A stretch of 64,000 nucleotides of DNA from an uncultured Oscillospiraceae bacterium (GTDB lineage: Bacteria > Bacillota > Clostridia > Oscillospirales > Acutalibacteraceae): the NCBI GenBank assembly GCA_900543395.1, contig UQQT01000007.1, positions 8,211 to 72,210 on the forward strand, read 5' to 3'. Under the pieces are notes generated by a model. It searched no databases and was not told where the DNA came from. It saw nothing but the letters and a program-made list of their open reading frames with translations. How positions within the stretch are numbered: position 1 is the first letter of the stretch; each line of letters starts with the position of its first letter. Shown here one piece after another: positions 15,942 to 24,424 of this stretch. The position numbers and the translations under genes are program-made.

Positions 15942-17591
15942 ATGTTACCTCCCGCAGGTGAAAATAACTGTTATGAATTTTTAAAACTCTGCACGAGTAT
16001 ATACAAGGACGTAGATATGATGCAGCATTTCTCCGTCAGATATAAAAGAAGCGAAATATTCAGGGATATCGACGCATTAAGCGGATATTTTCAAAAAAAG
16101 CTCGGACTTAAAGAGGGCGATGTTTATACAATTTTTATGCCGACTACGATTCAGGGCATCATCGCTTTTTACGCACTTAACAGCATAGGCGTTATAGTAA
16201 ATTTCGTTCATCCCCTTATGTCTACGGAGTTTTTGAAAGAAACTCTCGACGACGTAAACGCTAAGGGCGTTATGGTACTCGATATCCTTTCGAAAGACCA
16301 TGTAAAGACGATTAACGACAGCGGACTTCCCTGCCTTATATGCCGTTCGTCGGATTATTCCGAGGGAATAAAAAAATTCGGGACAAGCATAGGCGAGAAC
16401 ATAGTAAAAGCCGTTTTTCCGAAATTTAAAAATGCAGTGTACTACAAAGACGCCCTTAACGCAAATCTCACCCCCGAACCGCTTAAAAACAACTGCGACA
16501 CTCCCGCCGTTTATCTCAACGGAGGCGGAACGACGGGTAAAAGCAAGACGATAAAGCTTACCTCCCGCGCAATAAACGAGCTGACTTCAAGAGTTTCGGA
16601 GATTGACGAAATCCATATTCCGGGCGAGGAAGCGGAAATAATCGTACTCCCGATGTTCCACTGCTTCGGACTCATAATTGCAATTCACATGGCGCTGTGC
16701 AACTCGGCAAGAATAATTCCGATGATGCAGTTTGACGCAAAGCTTTTCAATAAATTAATGAGAAAAAATCTGATTGTCGGCTTCGGCGGAATTCCGCTTA
16801 TGTTTGAAAAGCTTATGAGAGAAAAGCATTTCGACGGTCCGTGGCTTAAAAATGTCAGAATGATGTTCTGCGGAGGCGACGATATAAGCGACGATTTTCT
16901 CGATAAATACAATTCATACTTTGAAAAATGGGGCGCTCCGGGTCGCCTGAGACAGGGATACGGACTTACGGAAATAGGCTCCGTATGCTGTACTACGACA
17001 AATACGGACTATAAACGCGGTTCCATCGGTAAACCGCTGAACGGAATCAGAGTCGAGATATGGGACGACGACCATAATGAGCTTCCCGCAGGCGAAATCG
17101 GCGAGATTGCAGTTTCAGGTCCTACCGTAATGAGCGGATATTATACAAAGGACGGACCCGAAGACCTCGGACTTTATAAAGATAAGGACGGCGTAAAATG
17201 GGTTCTTTCGGGCGATCTTGCATACAAAGACGAAGAGGGCTACCTGTTCTTCTCCGGCAGAAAGAAAAGAGTTATAATCATTTCGGGTTATAACGTTTAC
17301 CCGAACGATATTGAGAAAAAAGTCGGCGAACTCGATTATATAAAGGACGTATGCGCCGTTCAGGGCTGGCAGAACGACCGTTCTATCGTAAGACTTTACG
17401 TTTCTCTTAAAAAGAACGTTGACAAAACACAGTGCGAAAACGAAATCAAAAAACTTTGCGAAGATAATTTCTCTAAATTCTATATTCCCAGGGAAATAGT
17501 ATTTCTAAACGAGCTTCCGCAGACTCCGCTTATGAAAGTCGATTTCATGAAGTTAAGTCAGATGAAGCCGGGAGATCCTATATACAAATAA
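15942..17591 (+). CDS. AMP-forming acyl-CoA synthetase
   Basis: Activates a carboxylic acid to its CoA thioester through an acyl-adenylate. The 549-residue protein has the adenylate-forming signature LNGGGTTGKSKTIKLTSRAI (P-loop-like), the substrate region MFHCFGLIIAIHMA, RQGYGLTEIGSV, the motif WVLSGDLAYKDEEGYLFFSGRKK and the hinge ending in an essential-type lysine region near QTPLMKVDF. The start is taken as the second ATG (15942) because GGGTGTGA lies before it; the ATG at 15927 overlaps that site. The next genes encode a 2-oxoacid:ferredoxin oxidoreductase, so the acyl-CoA is likely its partner metabolite. The acid is unknown; short branched or aryl acids are candidates. Confidence 0.85.
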   Translation: MLPPAGENNCYEFLKLCTSIYKDVDMMQHFSVRYKRSEIFRDIDALSGYFQKKLGLKEGDVYTIFMPTTIQGIIAFYALNSIGVIVNFVHPLMSTEFLKETLDDVNAKGVMVLDILSKDHVKTINDSGLPCLICRSSDYSEGIKKFGTSIGENIVKAVFPKFKNAVYYKDALNANLTPEPLKNNCDTPAVYLNGGGTTGKSKTIKLTSRAINELTSRVSEIDEIHIPGEEAEIIVLPMFHCFGLIIAIHMALCNSARIIPMMQFDAKLFNKLMRKNLIVGFGGIPLMFEKLMREKHFDGPWLKNVRMMFCGGDDISDDFLDKYNSYFEKWGAPGRLRQGYGLTEIGSVCCTTTNTDYKRGSIGKPLNGIRVEIWDDDHNELPAGEIGEIAVSGPTVMSGYYTKDGPEDLGLYKDKDGVKWVLSGDLAYKDEEGYLFFSGRKKRVIIISGYNVYPNDIEKKVGELDYIKDVCAVQGWQNDRSIVRLYVSLKKNVDKTQCENEIKKLCEDNFSKFYIPREIVFLNELPQTPLMKVDFMKLSQMKPGDPIYK

Positions 17592-17626
17592 AATTTTAAA
17601 CAGAAAATAAAGGAGATGTTCTTAAC

Positions 17627-17833
17627 ATGTTAAGGATTAACCCGATTTTATGCAAGAGCTGCGGTTACTGCATAAAATTCTGTCCGAAGCAAATCCTCAA
17701 TATGGGTTCCGAACGAAACAAACGCGGATTCTTTTACCCCTCGCTTACCGACAGTGATAAATGTCTGTCGTGCGCGATATGCGCGTCGGTATGTCCCGAG
17801 GGTGCAATAGAGCTTAACGGGGAGGATGAGTAA
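17627..17833 (+). CDS. korD: 2-oxoacid:ferredoxin oxidoreductase, ferredoxin-like delta subunit
   Basis: A 68-residue double [4Fe-4S] protein with CKSCGYCIKFCP and CLSCAICASVCP clusters. It passes electrons between the catalytic alpha/beta subunits and free ferredoxin. AAGGAG lies before the ATG. It is followed directly by the alpha subunit gene, whose start lies just past its stop. Confidence 0.9.
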   Translation: MLRINPILCKSCGYCIKFCPKQILNMGSERNKRGFFYPSLTDSDKCLSCAICASVCPEGAIELNGEDE

Positions 17834-17834
17834 A

Positions 17835-18914
17835 ATGGGCGAAAAACGTTTCATGAAAGGCAATGAAGCCATAGCGGAAGCGGCAGTCAGAGGCGGATGC
17901 AGATTTTTTGCAGGCTACCCCATAACTCCGCAGAACGAAATTCCCGAATATCTGTCATGGAGGCTGCCCGAGGTCGGCGGTTTGTTCGTACAGGGCGAGA
18001 GTGAAATAGCTTCGGTCAACATGGTTTACGGCGCGTCCGCAATGGGAACGAGAGCTATGACCAGTTCATCCGGCCCCGGCATCAGTTTAAAGGCGGAGGG
18101 TATCTCTTATCTTGCAGCGGCAATGCTCCCCGCATTGATAGTAAATATAAGCAGAGGCGGTCCCGGACTCGGCTCCATTCAGCCCGCGCAGTCGGATTAT
18201 TTACAGGCAACAAAAGCTCTCGGACACGGCGGTTTTCACGCAATGGTTTTTGCACCTAATTCCGTGCAGGAGGCTTGCGACATAGTTTATGAATCATTCG
18301 AATATGCGGAACGCGACAGAAACCCGGTACTCGTTTTAATGGACGGCTGTCTCGGAAACATTATGGAGGAAGTCGAGCTTCCCGAAATGAAGGAAATCAA
18401 ATACGAGGACGTCCCCGAATGGAGTCTTTCAAGACGAAACGGCAGAGATTATCAGGGCAATATTACTCCTATTTACACGGAGCCTATTCTTGAGGGACTC
18501 AACGCGATGGCGGGCGAGATATATAAGGACTGGGAGGAAAACGACGTTAAGGTCGAGGAATTCATGGTCGACGATGCCGAATACGTTATCGTCGCGTACG
18601 GTATCGCTTCGAGAGTATCAAAAGAAGCCGTTATTAATTTAAGGGAAAAAGGAATAAAAATCGGATTAATAAGACCGATTACTTTATTCCCGTTCCCGAA
18701 AAAGAGCATTAAAAATCTTGATTATAACCGCGTTAAGGGAATAATTGATATTGAAATGACTATTCCCGCCCAGATGCGCGATGATATTGAGCTTCAGGTT
18801 ATGGGCAGATGTCCCGTATATGAATACGGCAGAAGCGGCGGATGCCTGCTTGACGACGACGGCGTAAGAGAAGCTATCGAAAATATAGTTTGCGGAGGCG
18901 GAGAAAATGGCTGA
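17835..18914 (+). CDS. korA: 2-oxoacid:ferredoxin oxidoreductase, alpha subunit
   Basis: The catalytic alpha chain that, with the beta chain, oxidatively decarboxylates a 2-oxoacid to acyl-CoA, or the reverse with reduced ferredoxin. The 359-residue protein has the KorA pattern: KGNEAIAEAAVRGGCRFFAG, YPITPQNEIPEYL, GESEIASVNMVYGASAMGTR, TSSSGPGISLKAEGISYLAA and RGGPGLGSIQPAQSDYLQAT. The ATG at 17835 is chosen because the ATG at 17826 touches the GGGGAGG site. Substrate class (2-oxoglutarate, 2-oxoisovalerate or an aryl-pyruvate) is not decided by sequence. Confidence 0.92.
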   Translation: MGEKRFMKGNEAIAEAAVRGGCRFFAGYPITPQNEIPEYLSWRLPEVGGLFVQGESEIASVNMVYGASAMGTRAMTSSSGPGISLKAEGISYLAAAMLPALIVNISRGGPGLGSIQPAQSDYLQATKALGHGGFHAMVFAPNSVQEACDIVYESFEYAERDRNPVLVLMDGCLGNIMEEVELPEMKEIKYEDVPEWSLSRRNGRDYQGNITPIYTEPILEGLNAMAGEIYKDWEENDVKVEEFMVDDAEYVIVAYGIASRVSKEAVINLREKGIKIGLIRPITLFPFPKKSIKNLDYNRVKGIIDIEMTIPAQMRDDIELQVMGRCPVYEYGRSGGCLLDDDGVREAIENIVCGGGENG

Positions 18915-19650
18915 ATATAAAAGACCCAAACTTATAGCGGACTCTCCGAGCGGTTACTGCCCCGGATGCCTGCACTCGCTTGCGACAAAGCTTATCGCAG
19001 AAGTTATAGAGGAAATGGGGCAGGCTGATAATTCGTTAAACGTTATATCCGTAGGCTGTTCCGCTCTTAATATTCTCTACTGGGGCGGAGATTTTCTCTC
19101 AGTCGCGCACGGAAGAGCTCCCGCGGCGGCTACGGGAATTAAACGTTCAAATCCCGAACGTCTCGTTTTCGCTTACCAGGGCGACGGCGACCTTGCGGCA
19201 ATCGGACTTGCGGAGATTATTTCGGCGGCGAACAGAGGCGAACATTTCACCGTAATATTCGCTAACAATCAGACATACGGTATGACGGGAGGTCAAATGG
19301 CGCCCACAACGCTTATCGGACAGAAAACAACCACGTCCGTATACGGCAGAGACCCCGAGACAACGGGATATCCGTTTAAAATGTGCGAACTTATTTCACA
19401 GCTGGAGGCTCCCGCATACGTTGCAAGATTCGCATTAAATTCGCCTAAGGGAATCATGGACGCAAAGAAAGGCATCAGAAAAGCGTTCGAATATCAGATG
19501 GCGGATGAGGGCTTTACATTCGTTGAGCTTCTTACAAACTGTCCGACAAACTGGAAGATGACTCCCCTTCAGACTCTCGATTATATGAATACAAATACAA
19601 TTCCGTACTTTAAACCCGGAGTATATAAGGATAAGGAGGCGGACAAATAA
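18907..19650 (+). CDS. korB: 2-oxoacid:ferredoxin oxidoreductase, beta (thiamine) subunit
   Basis: Binds thiamine diphosphate. The 247-residue protein has YCPGCLHSLATKLI, HGRAPAAATGIKRSNP, the thiamine motif GDGDLAAIG with NNQTYGMTGGQMAPTT, and the conserved tail block FVELLTNCPTNWKM. It overlaps the korA stop by eight bases. The four subunits lie in the order D-A-B-C. Confidence 0.93.
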   Translation: MAEYKRPKLIADSPSGYCPGCLHSLATKLIAEVIEEMGQADNSLNVISVGCSALNILYWGGDFLSVAHGRAPAAATGIKRSNPERLVFAYQGDGDLAAIGLAEIISAANRGEHFTVIFANNQTYGMTGGQMAPTTLIGQKTTTSVYGRDPETTGYPFKMCELISQLEAPAYVARFALNSPKGIMDAKKGIRKAFEYQMADEGFTFVELLTNCPTNWKMTPLQTLDYMNTNTIPYFKPGVYKDKEADK

Positions 19651-20198
19651 TGAAAAGCTCATTTGTATTTTCAGGCTCGGGCGGTCAGGGAATTATGAGC
19701 GCGGGAATCATGCTCGCGCACACCGCAATCGACATGGGTAAGCACGCCACTTATCTGCCCGAGTACGGTCCCGAACAGCGCGGAGGCAGCGCAAAATGTA
19801 CCGTCGTAATCAGTGATGACCCCATTATCTCACCGCTTCCCAAGCATTGTGACAATCTCATCGCACTCAATGCTCTCGCATATGCAAAATTCGGCGAGGA
19901 CATTAAGTCCGGCGGACTTCTGCTTGCCAATTCAAACAGAATTTCGGACGGTCTTGACAGAACGGACGTAACGGTAATTTCCGCCCCCGTAGACGATATA
20001 TCGCTCGAGGTCGGTTCACCTAAAACTGCAAATATTATTCTTTTGGGTATTCTTATCGGAGCTACGGATATTGTATCGAAAGATACGCTTATTCTTTCGC
20101 TCGAGGATAAATTCAAGGACAAAAAGCCTGAAATTCTTGAAATGAATTTAAGAGCACTCGACAAAGGAATCGAACTCGGAAAACAGGCAAAAAAATAA
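19650..20198 (+). CDS. korC: 2-oxoacid:ferredoxin oxidoreductase, gamma subunit
   Basis: The 182-residue gamma chain contributes to CoA binding and subunit contacts. It shows FSGSGGQGIMSAGIMLAHTA, EYGPEQRGGSAKCTVVIS and DPIISPL, the standard blocks of the family. It starts on the last base of korB (TAATGA overlap), so the beta and gamma chains are translationally coupled. Confidence 0.92.
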   Translation: MKSSFVFSGSGGQGIMSAGIMLAHTAIDMGKHATYLPEYGPEQRGGSAKCTVVISDDPIISPLPKHCDNLIALNALAYAKFGEDIKSGGLLLANSNRISDGLDRTDVTVISAPVDDISLEVGSPKTANIILLGILIGATDIVSKDTLILSLEDKFKDKKPEILEMNLRALDKGIELGKQAKK

Positions 20199-20216
20199 AA
20201 AACGGAGGTTTATACT

Positions 20217-20549
20217 ATGGCAAAAATAGGTTTAGGCTGTTGGGCAGGCAAGATCTCGCTCAGAATAGCCAGAGGCGAAGTCAAATTTAAAATAGAGGAC
20301 GACAACGGTGAGTATAAAATTACCACCGATCTTCCCGGAGCATTAAAAAGCGCTAAGATTTCATTTACGAATCTTAAAGAAGAGCCCGACGGAAAAACAA
20401 TTTCCGGCAACGGCACGATTTCTGTTCTCCCCGGCAGAAAGTTAGAGGGTGCGTTCACCTTCGAGGAAAATACGTTTATAGGAGAAATTAAAGCTCCCGT
20501 CGTAGGCAAGATAAAAATCACCGACGGTCACCGCATAGACTCATTCTGA
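20217..20549 (+). CDS. Unknown 110-residue beta-rich protein in the kor operon
   Basis: No signal peptide or membrane segment and no recognised domain. It begins MAKIGLGCWAGKISLRIARG; the body is an alternating pattern typical of beta-sheets (GEYKITTDLPGALKSAKISF, GKTISGNGTISVLPGRKLEG, VVGKIKITDGHRIDSF). It follows korC by 18 bases behind GGAGG and is followed by the operon terminator, so it is the last gene of the unit. It could be an accessory or regulatory protein of the oxidoreductase, but nothing in the sequence proves this. Confidence 0.7.
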   Translation: MAKIGLGCWAGKISLRIARGEVKFKIEDDNGEYKITTDLPGALKSAKISFTNLKEEPDGKTISGNGTISVLPGRKLEGAFTFEENTFIGEIKAPVVGKIKITDGHRIDSF

Positions 20550-20560
20550 TTTTCAAAAAT

Positions 20561-20601
20561 AAAAACACCCGCACAGATTTCTCATCCGTGCGGGTGTTTT
20601 T
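20561..20601 (+). terminator. Terminator of the acyl-CoA ligase/kor operon
   Basis: AAAAACACCCGCAC and GTGCGGGTGTTTTT pair with a short loop including one mismatch and end in a T-run. Confidence 0.85.
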
Positions 20602-20652
20602 ATGCTGTTTAAATCTAAAATAAAAGCCGAAAATCATTTTGATAAATAATTA

Positions 20653-21190
20653 TTACATAACAATTAGGATAAAAAAGCCTAAAACGAAAATAATAAGCTC
20701 AGAGAAAAAATTAACTTGACTGTTTGAAAGAAATTTGTTTTCTATACGTTCGGCTTGTTCATTACAACAAACAGGCTTATCACCGATTTTACCACACTTT
20801 TTACATCTGTATTTTTTTTGTAATGTATCACCTAATATACTATCAATCAACATTCCCAAGAACCCAAGAAAAACAATTAGACAAGTGTCATTTATACTAT
20901 ATTCATTATTAATAAGAACATTGGTAATAAAAAAAGCTAACGCAATATAAATGGAAGCAAAAAATCCTACTGCTGTTCCTATCAAGCTTACACCTCCGGA
21001 AATCCCGCATTCAGTACTCTTGAATTTTGTTATCGAATAAACTCGTTTTGCATATTTTGAACCTACAGTTGAAGCTAAAGTATCACTCATACTTTCTGCT
21101 AACATTACACAGTACAAAACAAAAAACTCTTTTTTATTAACAATTATAAACAGAATAAGCGAAACAAAAGCAAAAATAAAATTAACGATA
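20653..21190 (-). pseudogene. DUF92 membrane protein, truncated at its N-terminus
   Basis: The C-terminal part reads as a DUF92-type integral membrane protein: LAESMSDTLASTVGSKYAKR, the family block ECGISGGVSLIGTAVGFFAS, then several hydrophobic spans and a four-cysteine insert (CKKCGKIGDKPVCC). The first ATG in frame is at 21117, but the same frame is protein-like further upstream (IVNFIFAFVSLILFIIVNKK) to about 21190, where it meets the leucine-rich-repeat remnant. The N-terminal half of the family is missing and there is no ribosome-binding site. Base composition is more AT-rich than the neighbours. Treat as a gene fragment. Confidence 0.6.
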
Positions 21191-21718
21191 ACCTGCTGCT
21201 GTCGGGCATATAAATTTCCGTAATCGTAGTCTTAAATAAAAAGGCTTCGTCGTCTACTGACAACACTGTTTCCGGAACTGCATACGCTCCTTCTCTGCCT
21301 TGCGGATAGAGAAAAAGCAAAGTCTTATCTTTATTGAATAAAACGCCGTCAACAGATACATATGATGCATGCCGGCTTCAACATCAATATATTCAAGATT
21401 TTTACAATATTCAAACACACTTCCGTCTATGGTTTCAACGCTTTCCGGTATTTTTACGTTCATCAAACTTGCTCAGCGATCAAATGTAAACATACCTATC
21501 TCGGTAACCCTTCTTTTACTGTCAAGGTCAGCCGGTTTAATAATATCAGTATCATTGCCGTTATAATTGGCTATTTTTATAGTTCCGTCATTAAGTACCG
21601 AATACTCATAATCCCCGCTTGTTTCCGCGCTGGCAGAAAACGTCAGCCCCGTAAAGCAGGACAAAAGTATAATAACAGACAAAACAACAGATATTGTTCG
21701 CCGTCCCATCCTTTTCAT
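21190..21718 (-). pseudogene. BspA-type leucine-rich-repeat surface protein, broken
   Basis: The ATG at 21718 starts a signal peptide (MKRMGRRTISVVLSVIILLS, cleavage after SASAE region) and a mature part typical of LRR_5 proteins. An in-frame TGA at 21473 interrupts it; the same frame continues with NVKIPESVETIDGSVFEYCK and YIDVEAG. A one-base deletion near 21370 then shifts the frame: YVSVDGVLFNKDKTLLF and YPQGREGAYAVPETVLSVDD follow in the next frame, to about 21190, where the sequence turns into the DUF92 fragment. LRR_5 proteins of this kind are secreted adhesins or surface proteins. The gene is dead and truncated. Confidence 0.75.
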
Positions 21719-21896
21719 AAAACAACCTCTGAAATTTCATATTAACAGTGCAATCCGTAATACACTGCCCTCTCAAAACGGCAAAACGTTATATATTGTC
21801 GTTACAATATAACCATAAACAGTATTTACAAGAATTGCAAGTAATAATACAATAAAATAGTGTATTTTTTGTAAGAAATCGATTTCGATATTTATT

Positions 21897-21930
21897 AAAA
21901 ACCGCCTGGATTCTTTCCCGGCGGTACAAC
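21897..21930 (-). terminator. Terminator after the glycerophosphodiesterase gene
   Basis: On the minus strand ACCGCCGGG pairs with the downstream GGCGGT with a loop of about 12 bases, followed by TTTTT. Confidence 0.6.
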
Positions 21931-21934
21931 TTTG

Positions 21935-22801
21935 TTACGGCAGTATTCTATTTGTCGTTATTCTGTCTATTTTAAACAATCGGCATATATCTGCCTCGAA
22001 AACACTGTCCACCGTCCAAACGGAGCATTCAAGTCCGGCTTCTTTTATCTTCTTAACCTTAAACAAGTCGCCGAACGCGTTGAATCTGAAAGCGACTCCG
22101 ATATTTCCCGCGTCCCTGCATTTTGATATCGTATCCTTATCCATCCCCGAAACGAGATACATCAATCTGATATCCGGGTCATTTCGACGGATGTACGTTA
22201 GATAATCAAAATTAAACGATATAATTTCAGCGTCAGCTCCGCTGTCTTTTATCATTTTAAGAACTCCGTCGAGCGATTCCTCACGTCCGCTCTTTATTTC
22301 AATACATGCACGCATTGAATATTTTTTGCAGATATCGAGGGCTTCGGACAATTCGGGGATTTTAAGTGATGAAAAATTTTTAATGTTATTGCCTGCGTCT
22401 ATATTGAACTTCAGAAGTTCGTCATATGTATAAAGACTGATATTTCCCGTCGAGTCTGTCATGTCCGAAATATCCTCGTTGTGCATGACCGCCCACTTGC
22501 CGTCCTTTGTCTCATGAATATCAAACTCGCATGCAAAATATCCCGCCTGCCCCGCAGCTTCAAACGCAGGGAGCGTATTTTCCGGAGCAACTGCGGACAG
22601 TCCCCTGTGCGCGGTAAGATAAAGCTTGCCCGCGCTCGACTCCGATGGAACGATATAGTGCGAACTCTCCGTCGGCATAACATACCTCATGACCGCAGAT
22701 GTACCGACTATGACAGCAAACAGTATAAAAACCGTCAGAATAACTTTTTTATTTTTCGAAAAGCCGTTATTTCTTTTTCTTGTCTTTTTTCTTTTAGCCA
22801 T
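21935..22801 (-). CDS. Glycerophosphodiester phosphodiesterase
   Basis: Hydrolyses glycerophosphodiesters from phospholipids or teichoic acids to glycerol 3-phosphate and an alcohol. The 288-residue protein has a basic N-terminus and one membrane anchor (residues 18-40), a short linker and the GDPD TIM barrel with the catalytic and metal residues in TAHRGLSAVAPENTLPAF, CEFDIHETKDG, VMHNEDI and RACIEIKSG, and SVWTVDS near the C-terminus. The catalytic domain should lie outside the membrane. It is a single-gene unit. Confidence 0.92.
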   Translation of the reverse strand: MAKRKKTRKRNNGFSKNKKVILTVFILFAVIVGTSAVMRYVMPTESSHYIVPSESSAGKLYLTAHRGLSAVAPENTLPAFEAAGQAGYFACEFDIHETKDGKWAVMHNEDISDMTDSTGNISLYTYDELLKFNIDAGNNIKNFSSLKIPELSEALDICKKYSMRACIEIKSGREESLDGVLKMIKDSGADAEIISFNFDYLTYIRRNDPDIRLMYLVSGMDKDTISKCRDAGNIGVAFRFNAFGDLFKVKKIKEAGLECSVWTVDSVFEADICRLFKIDRITTNRILP

Positions 22802-22915
22802 AAAACGCGCTCCGGAATATCGATAAATTACATGATTAAATTATATAGTCAAATTATAATATTGTCAACTTGTGTTTTTTATTAACTCATGATATACTTT
22901 ATATCGGTGGTATAA

Positions 22916-23446
22916 ATGATAGAAAAATTTAATTATAAAAAGAATATCGGCATAACTCTTCCCGACGGCACAGTAAACGGTCAGGGCGTCGGAGAGATAA
23001 GCAAAATGCGCTACGGCATAATGCCCATGAGCTGGAACGGATGCGAGATTATCGCAGTGTATAATTTTCTTATGATAAGCTCGGAAAAAATAATCCCCCT
23101 GCCGGGAATCGCACGTGAAATCTACCCTTACGGCTCTATATGCCTGGGCTTTTTCGGCACCGACCCGAACAAGCTTATTAAATTTTTCAGAAACCATAAC
23201 GTTACGGTTCAGCATACGAGAAAATTCGACGTTTTCAAATCGACGTTTAAAGGACAGAAGTACGGTATTGTCGCCTTTTGGAACGGCGTTCCGATGGCAT
23301 CGTCGCTTCACACCGTATGCATCGAAAACAGAGACGGCAAAATCATTGTTTATAACCGCTCTAACAGAAGAAACTACCCTGTCTCATATGACAATCTTGA
23401 GGACTTCTGCGACAAGACACATTTTATTGTTGGATATTTTAAATAA
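22916..23446 (+). CDS. Unknown protein with a papain-like Cys-His-Asn pattern
   Basis: The 176-residue protein has no signal peptide. The order WNGCEIIAVYNFLM (Cys43), LHTVCIENRDGKIIVYNRSN (His132, Asn147) matches the Cys-helix, His-strand, Asn/Asp order of papain-fold or C39-like cysteine peptidases. The region between contains LGFFGTDPNKLIKFF, similar to the segment before the His in such proteins. The family is not recognised with certainty. It precedes a GNAT-type gene by 15 bases on the same strand, so the two probably form an operon. An enzymatic role is an inference. Confidence 0.6.
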   Translation: MIEKFNYKKNIGITLPDGTVNGQGVGEISKMRYGIMPMSWNGCEIIAVYNFLMISSEKIIPLPGIAREIYPYGSICLGFFGTDPNKLIKFFRNHNVTVQHTRKFDVFKSTFKGQKYGIVAFWNGVPMASSLHTVCIENRDGKIIVYNRSNRRNYPVSYDNLEDFCDKTHFIVGYFK

Positions 23447-23461
23447 TACCGGAGAATTTTA

Positions 23462-24376
23462 ATGATTAAGACAGAATTTATTGACGACTTTATAAAAAGA
23501 TACGACTATCCCGAATCTGCAGTACATGAAATAGACAGACTGTTCGAAAAATCACAGACAGATAAATATTTCGAAGCCGATATGGAGTCTATTATAAACA
23601 ATTACTTTGCCGACACGTCAAACGGACTCGGTTCGACACAGGACAAAATATTCGAAATATCAAAAAAGTATAATGAGGATAAGTATACGCTCTGTCTCTT
23701 TTTTCTGATTCTCGCTCTTCCCTATTCAAAGGAAATTTACGATAAAAAAGGTCTCGGCGAGAATATATTTTATGATACCATGGACGATATAAGATGCAAG
23801 CTCAATGAGTGTATAGAGTGCAAGGAAGTCCCCGGCACATTCGTTCTTACATGGTATAACGGCATTTTAAATGCGGAAACCATATCTTTGGGCAGATTCG
23901 AATATGAGGTTTCGGATTTCGGATTCAAGGAATACACATTCTCCGACGGAAAAACTATAAAAAAGGGCGATATCACAATCAATTTTCATATTCCGTCCTC
24001 GGGAGTTCCGATTTCCGACGAAGTACGCTTCGATTCATACAAAAAAGCATATGAGCATTTCAAGCATCTTTATCCCGACGGCAAGGTTGTTTTCGAGTGC
24101 AGCTCATGGCTTCTTTATCCCGAACAGAAAAAATTTCTGCCCGAAAAGAGCAACATATTAAGATTTATCGACGATTTTGTAATTATAGAATCGGAGAAAA
24201 GAGATAAATTCTATGACGCGTGGCGCGTATTCGGAAAATACGCAGACCTCCCGCCGAGAAAGCTTCCACGCGACAATTCTATGAGAAAAGCGTACGCCGA
24301 CTGGATGAGCAAAGGCAGACAAACAGGTTTCGGCAGAGGAATTTTCGCATTTGACGGTGAAAAAATAATTAAATAA
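23462..24376 (+). CDS. GNAT-type acyltransferase with NAT_N/GNAT_C-like domains
   Basis: The 304-residue protein has an all-helical N-terminal half (residues 1-115; FFLILALPYSKEIYDKKGL) and an alpha/beta C-terminal half with NFHIPSSGVPISDEV, AYEHFKHLYPDGKVVFECSS, WLLYPEQKKFLPEKSNILRF. This arrangement is what I know from proteins annotated as acyltransferase-domain proteins with a NAT_N and a GNAT_C domain; their acceptor is unknown. It lies downstream of the cysteine-peptidase-like gene at 22916, ending at a terminator. The family call is from memory and should be checked. Confidence 0.6.
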   Translation: MIKTEFIDDFIKRYDYPESAVHEIDRLFEKSQTDKYFEADMESIINNYFADTSNGLGSTQDKIFEISKKYNEDKYTLCLFFLILALPYSKEIYDKKGLGENIFYDTMDDIRCKLNECIECKEVPGTFVLTWYNGILNAETISLGRFEYEVSDFGFKEYTFSDGKTIKKGDITINFHIPSSGVPISDEVRFDSYKKAYEHFKHLYPDGKVVFECSSWLLYPEQKKFLPEKSNILRFIDDFVIIESEKRDKFYDAWRVFGKYADLPPRKLPRDNSMRKAYADWMSKGRQTGFGRGIFAFDGEKIIK

Positions 24377-24386
24377 TATTATAAAA

Positions 24387-24420
24387 ACGAGCTGTACCGA
24401 TTAAATACAGCTCGTTCATT
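24387..24420. terminator. Bidirectional terminator between convergent genes
   Basis: ACGAGCTGTA and TACAGCTCGT form a perfect 10-bp stem with a 9-base loop. It separates the 23462 gene from the minus-strand DUF4474 gene at 24425. Confidence 0.7.
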
Positions 24421-24424
24421 TCAT

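Noticed and set aside
21473..21475. In-frame TGA in the leucine-rich-repeat gene as a selenocysteine codon
   Set aside because: There is a second lesion (frameshift) and a truncation downstream, so decay is the simple explanation; no SECIS-like hairpin was noted.
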